64,000 bases of DNA from Atriophallophorus winterbourni (GCA_013407085.1 JACCGJ010006488.1:49453-113452); one strand, 5' to 3'; shown: positions 24,641 to 34,675, counted from the first letter of the stretch. A program made the numbers and translations. The notes: generated by a model not told the origin, from the letters alone.

Positions 24641-24946
24641 TGTAATGGAATTGAATTGAAATGCGAACCCAACAGAAATCGAATTGAGAAGTCACGGCAC
24701 GGCAAACAGAATGTAATGTGTTTAACGGGTGAGTTGATTATGTACCAAAATCGTATTCAACAGATGAATATTGTTCACTGAGTTATCGAACAGAAAATCG
24801 GTGGAATGCGAGTGATAACGATAACAGGAAATCGATAAATCAATATGGCGTTATCGGCAATCGAAACTTGACATCCTGTTGGAGGAGAGTCAGCCAACCA
24901 GCTCAGCTTGCATCGTGGTGGGTAGGATTTGCGGAACCACACCACA
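24641..24946 (-). repeat. 5' LTR of the Gypsy element
   Basis: 306 bp. On the element strand it starts TGTGGTG and ends CCATTACA. Compared with the 3' LTR it has the reading gagttgattatgtacc instead of gagtttatgtaccc, one base fewer near the gagag(g)tcagcc stretch, and several substitutions clustered within 50 bp of the internal edge. Confidence 0.95.
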
Positions 24947-24951
24947 GGCAC

Positions 24952-26111
24952 GTCAGCGTGTCACTTTCTCATCACACACATCGAGAAAATATCTTTTAGT
25001 GGATATACTATGATATACATAATTAAATAAATAAGAATACTATCGCGCCGTATCCTCCTTAGGGTAAAGTCAAATAGACACTAAATTCGAAATCTTTTCG
25101 TGTACGGAACATTGCGAAAACACATCACCAACTTTGGTGCTCTGTGATAGATTATATCAAAGAGAACAATATCTTCTCGCTGCCGAGGAGCACAAACCTC
25201 TACCGTAAACTCCATAGTCCATCGAAGAGAGACGTTCGCTGGCCTTGACAACGTTACCAGCAAGAATATTCCAAATATTCGTCAAAGGATAACTAACAAT
25301 CTGTTGGCCTGTCGATATATATCCTGGAGATGAACCGTGATCTTCAGGTTTCCTCTAATCCATACTTCAAGAACATACTCTAACGAGTTTCACGTGAATT
25401 TTTAATTTGCCAATTGATAAGTCCAAGGAACATTCTGGCCAAGGTGCAGCATCTTACTTTTCCTTATATTGAATGTCATATCATTCATAGCCGCTCAATT
25501 TGACATGTTTCCGAATCCGTTTGCAGTTTCTCACAATAATCTGCAGAACTGATTGGCGTCCAAATTGTTATATCATTTTGGATGATTTTAGGGGAGAGGG
25601 TAAATCGTTTATGGATAATCGAAAGAGGAGTGGGCCTAGCCCTTTTTTTTTGGGATTTTGCTAGTGATTTGAAATATTTGGGATAGCGCTCCGTTTACTT
25701 TAAATCGGTTGTGGCGATGGAACATATGGTCGCACAAGCATTAGTGGTGAGGTTCACATATTCCTAAACGTATCAGTTTTTGAAGAATCAAATGGTGATT
25801 GATTCTATCAAAAGCTTTAGATATATCTAAGTAACAGACGTGAATGCCAGTACCTCTATGCAATTCCTTCGTCCAGTCTTCTAAATTTATAAGGAGATTC
25901 GTTAGACAAGAGCGATGAGATCGAAATCCATGCTGACGAAAACAAATTACGTAATTCAAAGTGTGCAACCATTCTTTCCAAGACTCTACCTTCCATGACC
26001 TTACCCATAATAGGTAATAGTGTGACGGGACGATAATTTGCTGCGTCAGATCGGTGGCCACCTTTGAAGATTCAAGATTCAAGAATTTATGGTCACAAAA
26101 AGCACATAGCT
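24952..26111 (-). pseudogene. LINE-B reverse transcriptase 3' half, copy 5
   Basis: Continues directly after the Gypsy target duplication. Motif A (YLDISKAFDRINH) is intact in frame 25741-26115. A T-rich run near 25641-25650 replaces the cacggtttttt of the other units. Confidence 0.8.
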
Positions 26112-27870
26112 TCACATAATATCATACACGATGGTATATTTTATCAAGCAATAATTTATCCTTTTTAACCACGGAGTCCAAGCTTGTGATGCATGCTCCA
26201 TAGTTGGAATTAAGTAGGCTTTCATAATGGTTGGCAACGTTGCAGGTGAGAGTGTTCTGAAAATCCGTCGCAGCATACCTAGAAGCTTGGAAGCACGATT
26301 GTAGATGACCTCACAACGCACGCTGTTCCTCAGGCTGCCACATACCCAGAATCCAAGATCCCTTTCTGACTCGGTCCAGCTCAAATTCGTGATATTGCTT
26401 ATGGAATTGCTTACCAATTCGCCACACCTTGCATTTTGGAAATTGAGAGCCAATTTATTCCGTATCGACTATTCATTGAGAGCATCTAGATCACGTCACA
26501 ACTGTACACAATCCGCATTTGATTTTAACCGCATCCAAATATTAATATCATCAGCAAAGTGAATCATCTTGCAAAAGAGCGTCTCTGGTAGGTCGTTAAT
26601 GTAAACGAAGAAAGGTACTGGCCTGAGGACTGAACCATGCGGTACGCCAATAGAGGCATCAATAACCTGAGATTTTACTTCATTGATTCGAACGTTCGCA
26701 TTGCGCACACTGAGGTAGCTTTCAATCCATACGAATAGCTGTCCGCTGATACCCATTTGCTTCAGCTTTTTAGTAGTTGGAAGTTATCAACTCAGTCAAA
26801 AGCTTCAGACATATCCAGATAGCAAGCGTGGAACCTAGCTCCTTCGTCCACCGCTTGGGTCCCGTCGTTTAACACCGTCAACAAGGTTGTCAAGCATGAG
26901 CGACATTTACCAAAACCATGCTGCGCTACAGATAGCATATTTTGTGATTCCAAGTGATGAACTATTTTTTTCATTCACAATAAGCTTTAGAACTTTGGAT
27001 ATCACATGAAGTAGGGTGACAGGATGTTAGTTTGCACGATCTGAACAACTTGCACTCTGTTTGCACCACTCCTTCGGTGAGAGAATGTTTAAACAATTTA
27101 CATAAAGTTTCACACAGCTGCTGGTCACACGAGTTCAGTATAGTCGGAGTGATTCCGTCCGCCCTCAGGGGATTTCCTAGGTTTCATTAGACACAAATGT
27201 CATTGTATAATCGCCGAATTGATCTCCATGTCAGTCAGATGTTGCGTCACAGTTGATGGCTGTTATTTTTCATTCGATCTAATTGTTAACGTAGTAAATA
27301 CTTTGCATAAATTGAGCGAGAGCATCAGCTGCTTCCTGTGGTGAGATTATTAATCCTTTCTCAGTAAGCACAGGAAACACCATTGGTTCATGCTGGATTG
27401 AGCATTGAAAATCTGATATAAAAATTTTGGATTTCTTTCCAATGTCAATGATAAAAAATCGATGTCGATTTTGTTTTTCTTCCTTGACGAGAGTGTCCAC
27501 TTTGTTTCGAATTCTGCAAAATTGTTGTCAGGAAGCATCAGTCCTAGTATTTCAGTGTTGAACCAAAGCAGATTTCCTTTCCCGATCCATTTTTTGAGCG
27601 AATTTGAAGCTTAATGCGAAAGTCGCTTTCCCGTAGTTCATCAACAAATCGCGAATTTTGATATATGTTTGACTGATGTTTTTCTGTGAGTGCGGTGCAA
27701 TGTTGTGATGATCAAGCACTCGCCAATTTACTAACCCAAGCGCGTCACTTAAAATCACGTAGTCGATCCTTCTGAATAGTTTTGCGGACTCATTTACCCG
27801 TCTAGCAATGCATACATATTCAAAGCCTAACACAAGATGATCACTACGACCGAGGGGGCAATGCTGTCAA
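26112..27870 (-). pseudogene. LINE-A endonuclease C-terminus, linker and reverse transcriptase, copy 5
   Basis: The fullest LINE-A copy. In minus-strand order: an endonuclease C-terminal/linker piece with LFRRIDYVILSDALGLVNWR (27552-27833); a linker piece with QEAADALAQFMQSIY (27279-27500); RT fingers (26792-26974); palm (26496-26756) with IGVPHGSVLRP and an intact FADDINIW catalytic box; and thumb (26112-26453). Stops and frameshifts separate the pieces. It shows what was lost from copies 1-4. Confidence 0.75.
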
Positions 27871-28440
27871 CAGCCTCAACTGCTGTTTTCTCGGAAGTGA
27901 GGATAGGAATTGATAAGTGCTATCACGCCATAATTCAAATGTTTTGGTACCACTCCCTTAAACAACGCAGTTAAACAGGGTGGAAAGAGATGACAGAACC
28001 TGAGCACATACGGTTTGATGTCATCTGGACCTGGGATTTTCTTACATACAGTTTGAGCCATTAACTTGCGACAATCTGTCGATTTATTGAAATTTCAGCC
28101 AATGTTTTTATTTCTGAGTCGCCTGAATACTCACAACGTTCTTGGAAACATTTGGCACAAACACTTTAGAGTAATAAATCGCGATAGCAATTGCGGTTTC
28201 CAACGCGGTCTCTGTGAGATTTTTACCATTCTGGGCGGGAAAATACCTATTTATACGTTTGCTTTTGCGTTCATGATTTTGTATACCAACTTCTGGTTGC
28301 GTCCTATTTTTCATATAAGCATTAATTGGTGCCCATTATTATGCTCTGGAATAAATGAACTCACTTTGTTCTGTAACATCGGGAAATGTTTGCTTTATGA
28401 TGCATCCACGCTGATCACTTCAGTAATATGAAAACCAGAA
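27871..28440 (-). pseudogene. LINE-B 5' part (linker and RT start), displaced by LINE-A, copy 5
   Basis: On the minus strand a linker piece (28108-28314, with RTQPEVGIQNHERKSKRIN) is followed by an RT start (27876-28061, KKIPGPDDIKPYVLRFCH). The same sequence continues directly into LINE-B RT in the solo copy at 30508-32870. This segment and 24952-26111 are therefore probably two halves of one element with LINE-A between them. Confidence 0.6.
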
Positions 28441-28925
28441 AGACATGATAGTTGTGAAGAGAGGGGAGATTTTATGCTGAGTTAAGCGTGATATCGAGAA
28501 GATACTATCTGTTTGATGTAAATATCCCTACAAAGTTGAGTCCATTCCGTGAGATTATGTGCTTGTCTCGCTGTCGACTCTGATAATTTTTTACAGATTA
28601 CACTTGAATCGATGCCGTTCTTAATGAGTGGTTGTATTGAATTCATCGTTTGTGAAAACGGTTCTTCCAGTTGCGACAATCTAATTTCTATTGTTTCATG
28701 CTCTTCTCCCTCAGCCGGACGTAAATTCTTTTAATGGCCATTTATATATCTGCAGTCATTAGAGAAATAATAAACGGAGGGATAGCTATTATAGTTCTCA
28801 TGCCTTACACACTCATCAGTCAAATTCTCTTCAGAAGTTGTATGCTCATTTAACCTGCAAAAAGTACACGAAATCGGAGCACTATCATTAATTACCGGAT
28901 CCAGGTGACCAATCCGCACGGTCAC
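28441..28925 (-). pseudogene. LINE ORF1 remnant, copy 5
   Basis: A zinc-finger-like piece (28731-28925, with DPVINDSAPISCTFC, then a His and a Cys) is followed by a possible coiled-coil piece (28482-28679). It is homologous to the finger at 2244-2426 but has lost its first Cys pair. Confidence 0.4.
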
Positions 28926-30507
28926 AGCTAAATCGATCTATTTATCTGTCTTTGTGTTGGATCTTGGTCACTTATGTTAGTTCACTTAATTGTGCTGGCC
29001 GTTTGAACGATGGGTTTTTGAAGGACTGATCGACCTGGCTGTTTTCGAACTCGTGATTTCGTCATTTAACAAATAATCCACGATAACTCGTTAACTACCC
29101 AAGATAGAATGCAGAAACGATAGCATATTTGTTGGTGTGAAAACGTTTGAGCGAGTGAGCTAACTGAGCTAACAATAACTGTCATCCTATGGTTATTGTT
29201 AAGTTTATAGAACGCCGTTTTTCTGTTATTCTTAATTCTATTGTGAATGTGCGAAGTGAATTAGCGATGAGTGAGAATCACGAGAGCTTTCGAATGATAG
29301 ACAGAACACCACCGTCCAGCACAATGCAAGAGCAGTAAGCGCCGAAAATACCGACGACGACAATTTCGAACTCGTGATATTTCAAGTTTCGGGAGGATTA
29401 CATTAGAACGGTTCTACGACAACATCTTCGGTAGTATGAAAAGATGGACAACGACTGCGGCAATCGAAGGATATGCAATTCGTAATGTTTGGTCAAATGA
29501 TCCCTGCGCGGAGAGGCGTTGACTGACAAATGAGATCTAATTGAAACAGGGACGGATATGTTGAGGTTCAGTGTCGTGATTGTTAGTTTTGTCTATATAG
29601 GATGGTCGTGTTTCGTTATTTGTCTTGTGCGTGATAAACGGGTTTGACAATCTGCTTCTCTTGTGTTGTTGGATTCGTGGGTGAACGGGATTAGCGTTGG
29701 ACGAATTGACCTGAGGGAAGAATCGAGACACAATCGATGTGCGTGCGTGCGTGCAACGCGGGAGGTAACGTGGTTTAGTGTTGGACCGAATGTTGCGAAA
29801 AATGGCCACATGTTCATTGGCTGTTACATACATCTTCAATCTTTCACACCCGCCACACACTTATCAATGGTTTAGAATCGTTGGACAGCCAGTTTTCGTT
29901 AATATAAACGCCACATTAGTACACGAATTTAGGGCACATTAAACGTGTCCTAAAATGAATGTAGTTCGATACGATGTGGTGTGTATATGTGAGTTATTGT
30001 GAACACGGCCCATTGGAACAGCGATTTCGCTACCAAATCAAATACTATTTAATGGTGTGTGCATGTATTTCAGTGGAGTATTTCAGTAAATATAACAACA
30101 AAATTTGGTTAGCTGAACGCGATGTACTAATTGCTGATTGGACAGTCGAACGTACATTCACGATAAATATTTCGTCATTGCAAGTAACCTAACAATATGG
30201 TTCTGAAGATATCGATAATATGGAGTGAGTTATGGTGTTCAATAATTTGAAATTGGTTTAACCCATACCAGTTTGAGAACGTTTTACACATTAAATTAAC
30301 TAACTGTAATATATGTATTCGAATTCATTTCCATCATAACAGCTCAAGACCAACTACGTGCCGTTTACACTCTACAAGGATAGGCAGTCGGATCAGGATC
30401 CGCTTGTCATAGGAATGAGATTGAAAATGTGAAAAATATAATACTATTAAAGAAATACAGAATATCAAATGTAATGATCACGAATGAATGCATGTGCATG
30501 TCCAGTT
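28926..30507. repeat. Diverged non-LINE middle of array copy 5
   Basis: Aligns with 2430-4820 of copy 1 with many substitutions and with the loss of about 0.7 kb near 30065. I see no convincing gene in it. Confidence 0.6.
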
Positions 30508-31530
30508 TCGCCTTGAAAGCCGCCAGGCAACGAGAGTCCCAATAAATATAGCACGGGCTGCAAAAAATGGCGCCAACAATCAATACAGGAACATGGGACG
30601 TAAAGGGATAAGGCACGTCAGCGTGTCACTTTCTCATCACACACATCGAGCAAATGTCTTAGTGGATATTCTATGATAGACATAATTAAATAAGAATACT
30701 ATCGCGCCGTATCCTCCTTAGGGTAAAGTCACATAGGCACATAATTCGCAATCTTTTGGTGTACGGAACATTGTGAAGTCCCATCACTAACTTTGTTGCT
30801 CTGTGATAGATTATATCAAAGAGACCGATATCTTTTCGCTGCCAAGGAGCCCGAACCTCTACCACATACTCCATCGTAGGGCGAAGGTAGAAGATCATTA
30901 TCCATTGGAACGTTACCAGATAGAATTTTACGAATATTCTTCGAAAGATACCTAATAATATGTTGGCCTTTCGATAAGTATTCTTTCATTGAACCGTGGT
31001 CTCCAGGTTTTCATTAATCCATACTCCAAGGTCATTTCCCAGCATTATTGCCAAGATAAATTATCGTAATTTTCCGTAAGTTAAATTTCATATTACATGA
31101 CCGACCAATTTGACACGTTGTACAAATGTCTTTGCAGTGTTTGGAATTATCTACAGAACTCAATCGCGTTCGACCTTTAATATCATCCGCGAACATGAAC
31201 ATTATATGTGTGGGGGTAAATCGTTTATGTATAGATGAAGGAGGAGCGTGCCAAGCACGGTTACTTTTCGAACTCCGCTGGTGGTTTTGAATATTTGGGA
31301 TAGCATTTCGTTTGATTTAAATCGGGCATGGTGATCTCACAGGAAGTCACCAACCAAGGGAGAAGTTGTTCATGTATTCCGAAACGTATCAGTTTTCGTA
31401 TCAGTTATTAACTCCGTCAAAAGCTTAAGAAATGATTTAGTAACGACGTAAATGCCAGTACTTCTATCGAGTTCCTTCGGTCAGTCGTCTAACGCTATGA
31501 GTAGATTCGATAGACAAGACAGATGTGATC

Positions 31531-31905
31531 AGTTAAGAGGAACCTTCAAATCGGCCGTGCATAAAATTTATTTCTTCGCAGGTTTTTTCAACATTTTTCG
31601 TTAAATGTCAAAGCTATGGGCAAATGCATCATTTTTTCGTATCAACTGAGATCAATTTTCGACGCGCAATTTTGAACGAATTACGAGATACCGGGAATTG
31701 TTGTGACACTTATCTCTCAAAACATTTGGTTACACTATTTGTTAATAAACTGGATCACATGTGGAAATTGTCAATCAAGACGGAAAAGAAACATCGTGAT
31801 ATCGGAAGCTGTCCGTCAATTTGTTTTAAATTATTTAGTGAAATTTTTGTAACTGCTGAAATTTCGTTTATATGAATAAAGTCAATTTCTTCTTCTTCTT
31901 CTTCT
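31531..31905 (+). mobile_element. Short insertion ending in AATAAA and (TTC)n
   Basis: LINE-B homology stops at gatc (31530) and resumes at aaatccatgctg (31906). Between them lies about 375 bp with no counterpart in the other copies. On the plus strand it has a frame of 83 codons (31624-31875), an AATAAA at 31875-31880 overlapping its end, and a (TTC)n run at 31886-31904. That ending looks like the 3' tail of a retroposon. No clear target duplication is visible and I do not recognise the peptide. Confidence 0.5.
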
Positions 31906-32118
31906 AAAATCCATGCTGCGCGGGCGAAAACGAATTTCGCGATTAGAAGTGTGCAACCATTTTTTCTGAGACCATTCATTATGACCTTACTAATAGCGGA
32001 CGAAAATATGCAACGTCAGATCGGCAGCCGATTTGATTATAGGTGTAATTACGCCGGACTTCGGAATTTTTGGTATCACTTCCTTAGGCATCGAATAGTT
32101 AAACACGATGAAAATCGA

Positions 32119-32206
32119 AAGGATCATTCGCATGCATTCCCGTTAAACCACACCCACGACCGTTTTCATGCTGTTTGCACTCATCAGGTAGGGACAGTAA
32201 GATCAG
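32119..32206 (-). mobile_element. 88-bp insertion carrying a hammerhead ribozyme
   Basis: The insertion is bracketed by imperfect direct repeats of about 24 bp (32095-32118 atagttaaacacgatg and on; 32207-32231 atagttaaacaagatg and on). The related LINE at about 27962-27985 has only one copy of that segment, so the repeat is a target duplication. The insert has no coding potential and is about a quarter of the length I recall for the schistosome Sm-alpha hammerhead retroposon. It may be a truncated or minimal member of such a family. Confidence 0.75.
32153..32192 (-). ncRNA. Hammerhead ribozyme, complete core
   Basis: Minus strand, 5' to 3': CCTAC (helix I, 32192-32188); CTGATGA core (32187-32181); GTGC, AAACA loop, GCAT (helix II, 4 pairs including one G-U, 32180-32168); GAA of the core with A15.1 (32167-32164); a very short helix III region A-C-G-G-T (32163-32159); H17 = C at 32158, giving the classic GTC site; and GTGGG (helix I 3' strand, 32157-32153). 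Helix I pairs CCTAC with GTGGG over 5 positions (one G-U). The predicted cut is between 32158 and 32157. Helix III is almost loopless with one A-G mismatch. Such minimal helix III forms are described for hammerheads in Sm-alpha-like repeats and Penelope-like elements, which may act as dimers. No activity is shown here. Confidence 0.8.
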
Positions 32207-32870
32207 GATAGTTAAACAAGATGGAAATCAATTAACAAAACTGACGATGACAGATCCTGAGCACATCCGGTTTGATGCCCTCGGCACCTGGAGATTTTCT
32301 TACATTCAGTTTGAGCAATTGGCATGCAACAATCTCCAGATTTATCAAAATTTCGCCAAATGTCCGATTCCTGAGTCGACTGAATACTCACAACATTAAA
32401 CTAAAACCTTTGACACGAACACTTTAAGAGTAATAAATCGAGTGGGTATTTTCGGCATCCAACGCGGTCTCGGGAAATTTTCACCATACAGGAAATTAAA
32501 AATACCTTGTTTGCCTTTTGCTTTCGCGTTCATGACTTATGTCTGCCTTCCATTTTTGACAGAAGCATCAATCGTTGAGGATTTCCAGTTCTGGAATAAT
32601 TGAAGTCACTCTGTTGCGTAACATACGGAAATTTTGCCGAGATTTAGAAGTATTATTTGCTTTATGTAGCATCCACGCTGCTTGCATCAGCACTATCCAC
32701 TTTATGTTCTGTTGCGGACATCAAAACGAAGTTCAGGTTCTGATCTTCTAGAAAGGATCGTCGAACTTAATTAGCAGAAAATCAACATTTTCTTTCGTTT
32801 AGACAAAGCACACTCGGACAGAATTAGAGATCTGAAGAATCTCAGTTAAATTTTTTTCATCTAGCTCAGT

Positions 32871-33500
32871 CATAGTAATTCAATCAGACGAACACAGAAT
32901 ATTTTGTTGATGATGAAAATGTACGCACAACCGTTTCAATTATACATGGTACCAATGCGAGCAATACGTTGCAAGAATGTTTTCGTTTCATGATCCATGA
33001 AAATAAGATCGTTGGCTGTTTACGAAATCGACCGTAATGTTTGTGGTATATAAATGATAACAAGCGACTTGATTCTCACCCACAAGATCAAATCATATAA
33101 AGCATATAGCTAGCAATAAAAAACTAGCACCACATGAGGACCGGGTATTCAATATCCCAAATGGGACCGCCGAACTACTCGCAACTAATATTTTTATTTA
33201 AACTTTGCTCTCGGTAAAAAGCATATATTCGATGACATTATAACGATAAAAATTCAATCTAGGTATTATCTCATGTTTAAGTGGCATTTTCTACTATTTT
33301 CACGTCGACAATTCTGAAACGATTACAAAGGGTAAGTGCGTTTAGTAAAAAGAAATAATCATAATTAGTACTAAGTATACAGCGCCAAATTCCAGTGATT
33401 ATTGGCCGACATTGATCACAAATTTATCGACGATTATCTAAAAAACCGCATTAATTTCCATACTTAATCTACAGTACAACATGGTGAACTAATGTCTCAG
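32871..33500. other. Unique sequence upstream of the prominin-like gene
   Basis: AT-rich, no repeat or reading frame recognised. It ends in gaactaatgtctcag just before the first coding exon; ctaat could be a branch point and cag (33498-33500) a splice acceptor. No TATA or initiator arrangement stands out. Confidence 0.4.
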
Positions 33501-33507
33501 TAAAAAA

Positions 33508-33936
33508 ATGTCAGACGGAATTGCGAAAATCTTTTCGGAATTGTGCCATTCTGTTGTACCGTTCCGTTACGGAGGGATATTGAATTACATTTTTCGACCC
33601 GTTTACAATGATTCAAGCGAACCGCTAATTGAATCCAGATTAGACGAAATTTGGAATGCTCCGTCAGTCATGACAAATGAGCTGATATTCACCAACACTC
33701 CGAATACACTGATCTATCGCCACGTTCTGCAAACGCAACCAGAAGTGGAACCTCGGAAATTTTCCGCAATGTTCGCAATATTATTGATTTTTGGATTGAT
33801 CCACACTGCGGCAACCATAATGCAGTTTGTTCTGTGGTATCGGACAAAAAAACGTCGTGATTCAGACACCGCGCTGATTGAAGAAGCATTACGCATACGG
33901 GAAATTGGGGGTGCATATCCTGAAGATAAAATATGG
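33508..33936 (+). CDS. prom: Prominin-like exon 1: N-terminus and membrane segment 1
   Basis: Residues 1-143. The ATG at 33508 is the first in frame; a TAA lies in frame at 33490. The segment IAKIFSELCHSVVPF corresponds to the conserved region before the first helix of prominins. Helix 1 (AMFAILLIFGLIHTAATIMQ) is followed by basic YRTKKRR, so the N-terminus would be extracellular. No signal peptide is encoded here. An NDS glycosylation site is at residue 34. The donor GTAAGA at 33937 ends the exon in phase 0. An acceptor-like ctcag at 33496-33500 leaves open a further 5' exon or a trans-spliced leader. Confidence 0.85.
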
Positions 33937-34186
33937 GTAAGATTTTCGCCACGTTATTATTAGTATTTTGTTGATCACAATCACATTTAACCGTGTGTAT
34001 GATTATTCAAATTATTTTTAACTAATCCGGGAAAATCATGTCACTAGAATGGAAAACGGTGGCTGAAACAAGAACCAACCTCAATGGATTTCAAATGGAT
34101 TTATATGAAACAAATTTTCATTAGAAATAAGTATGATGAGACAGGAAGTTCAAAGTGTTACCTTTAAGCAGTAAAAAACGAACGCT

Positions 34187-34675
34187 GATTAAAGGTAATT
34201 CAAGGTTTTTATTGGTCTAAAAAGCAACAAGCTTAACAAAAACCATGCGATGGTAAAAATTGAAATTTAAGTGTATGAACAATATAAGAACACGGATTAA
34301 ACAGAATATAAGTGTTCTAGAAACGACAATGCGACTCGATATATGCAGCTTTTCAGTGATAATCCGTTTTCTGAAGCCGATTCGATTGGGGTTGTTTGCT
34401 CAACTCGACTCTGAAGGCGTTTGCTAATCGTGAAGCAAGATTAGGTTTGCACACGCGAGTGAAGTTTAGTCTTGGTTACGCAGATAATTTAGTGTGGTGA
34501 AATCGCGATTGGGGAATTCAAGGTAATTCAAGGTTTTCAATGGTCTAAAAAGCAATAAGCTTAACAACAAACATAGGATGGTAAAAATTGAAATTGAAGT
34601 GTATAAACAATATAAGAACATATATTAAACAGAATATAAGTGTTCTGGAAACGAATAATGCAATAAAAATCCGTC
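34187..34675. repeat. Duplicated CR1 3' UTR flanking an RTE fragment
   Basis: A block of about 145 bp (34190-34330) recurs at 34518-34665, both starting aaggtaattcaaggtttt and ending aagtgttct(a/g)gaaacga. Between them, 34331-34517 matches RTE sequence at about 42122-42318 (gcgactcg..atatgcagctttt to aaatcgcgattgggg). Confidence 0.75.

Larger units (their letters stand above)
20600..24946 (-). mobile_element. Gypsy-type LTR retrotransposon, full length
   Basis: A 4347-bp element with two LTRs of 305 and 306 bp that begin TG and end CA. A tRNA-complementary primer site lies beside the 5' LTR and a purine tract beside the 3' LTR. One gag-pol reading frame is uninterrupted and keeps every catalytic residue I checked. 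The element is flanked by ggcac at 20595-20599 and 24947-24951, a 5-bp target duplication. Array copy 1 shows the empty site with a single ggcac at about 105-109. The two LTRs differ at roughly ten places by eye (about 96-97% identical), so the insertion is fairly recent. The order PR-RT-RNaseH-IN is that of Gypsy/Metaviridae; the integrase and linker wording resembles the K02A2.6/Mag-type lineage, which is only a suggestion. Confidence 0.95.
20490..30507. repeat. Tandem array copy 5, older form, split by a Gypsy element
   Basis: Without the LTR element and its duplicated target this unit is about 5.67 kb. The first part (24952-27080) is close to copies 1-4. It then keeps about 1.68 kb (27083-28760) that is missing from copies 1-4, and it lacks about 0.7 kb present in the others near 30065 (equivalent to about 3690-4375 of copy 1). 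The remainder is clearly more diverged. It therefore preserves the state before the deletion that founded copies 1-4. Confidence 0.85.
30508..32870 (-). pseudogene. Solo LINE-B relative, uninterrupted by LINE-A
   Basis: Diverged homologue of the array LINE. The 3' region (30508-30700) matches position 1 onward of copy 1, the thumb and palm match 200-1085, and the fingers (31906-32060) continue straight into the RT-start/linker sequence that in copy 5 lies at 27880-28440. It carries many stops and frameshifts. It is split by an insertion of about 375 bp (31531-31905) and by the 88-bp hammerhead insertion (32119-32206). Confidence 0.7.

Noticed and set aside
28790..28825. CTGATGAG on the minus strand, a possible third hammerhead
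   Set aside because: It lies in the LINE zinc-finger remnant and reads TDECVRHEN. There is no helix II followed by GAAA, and no cleavage triplet in place.
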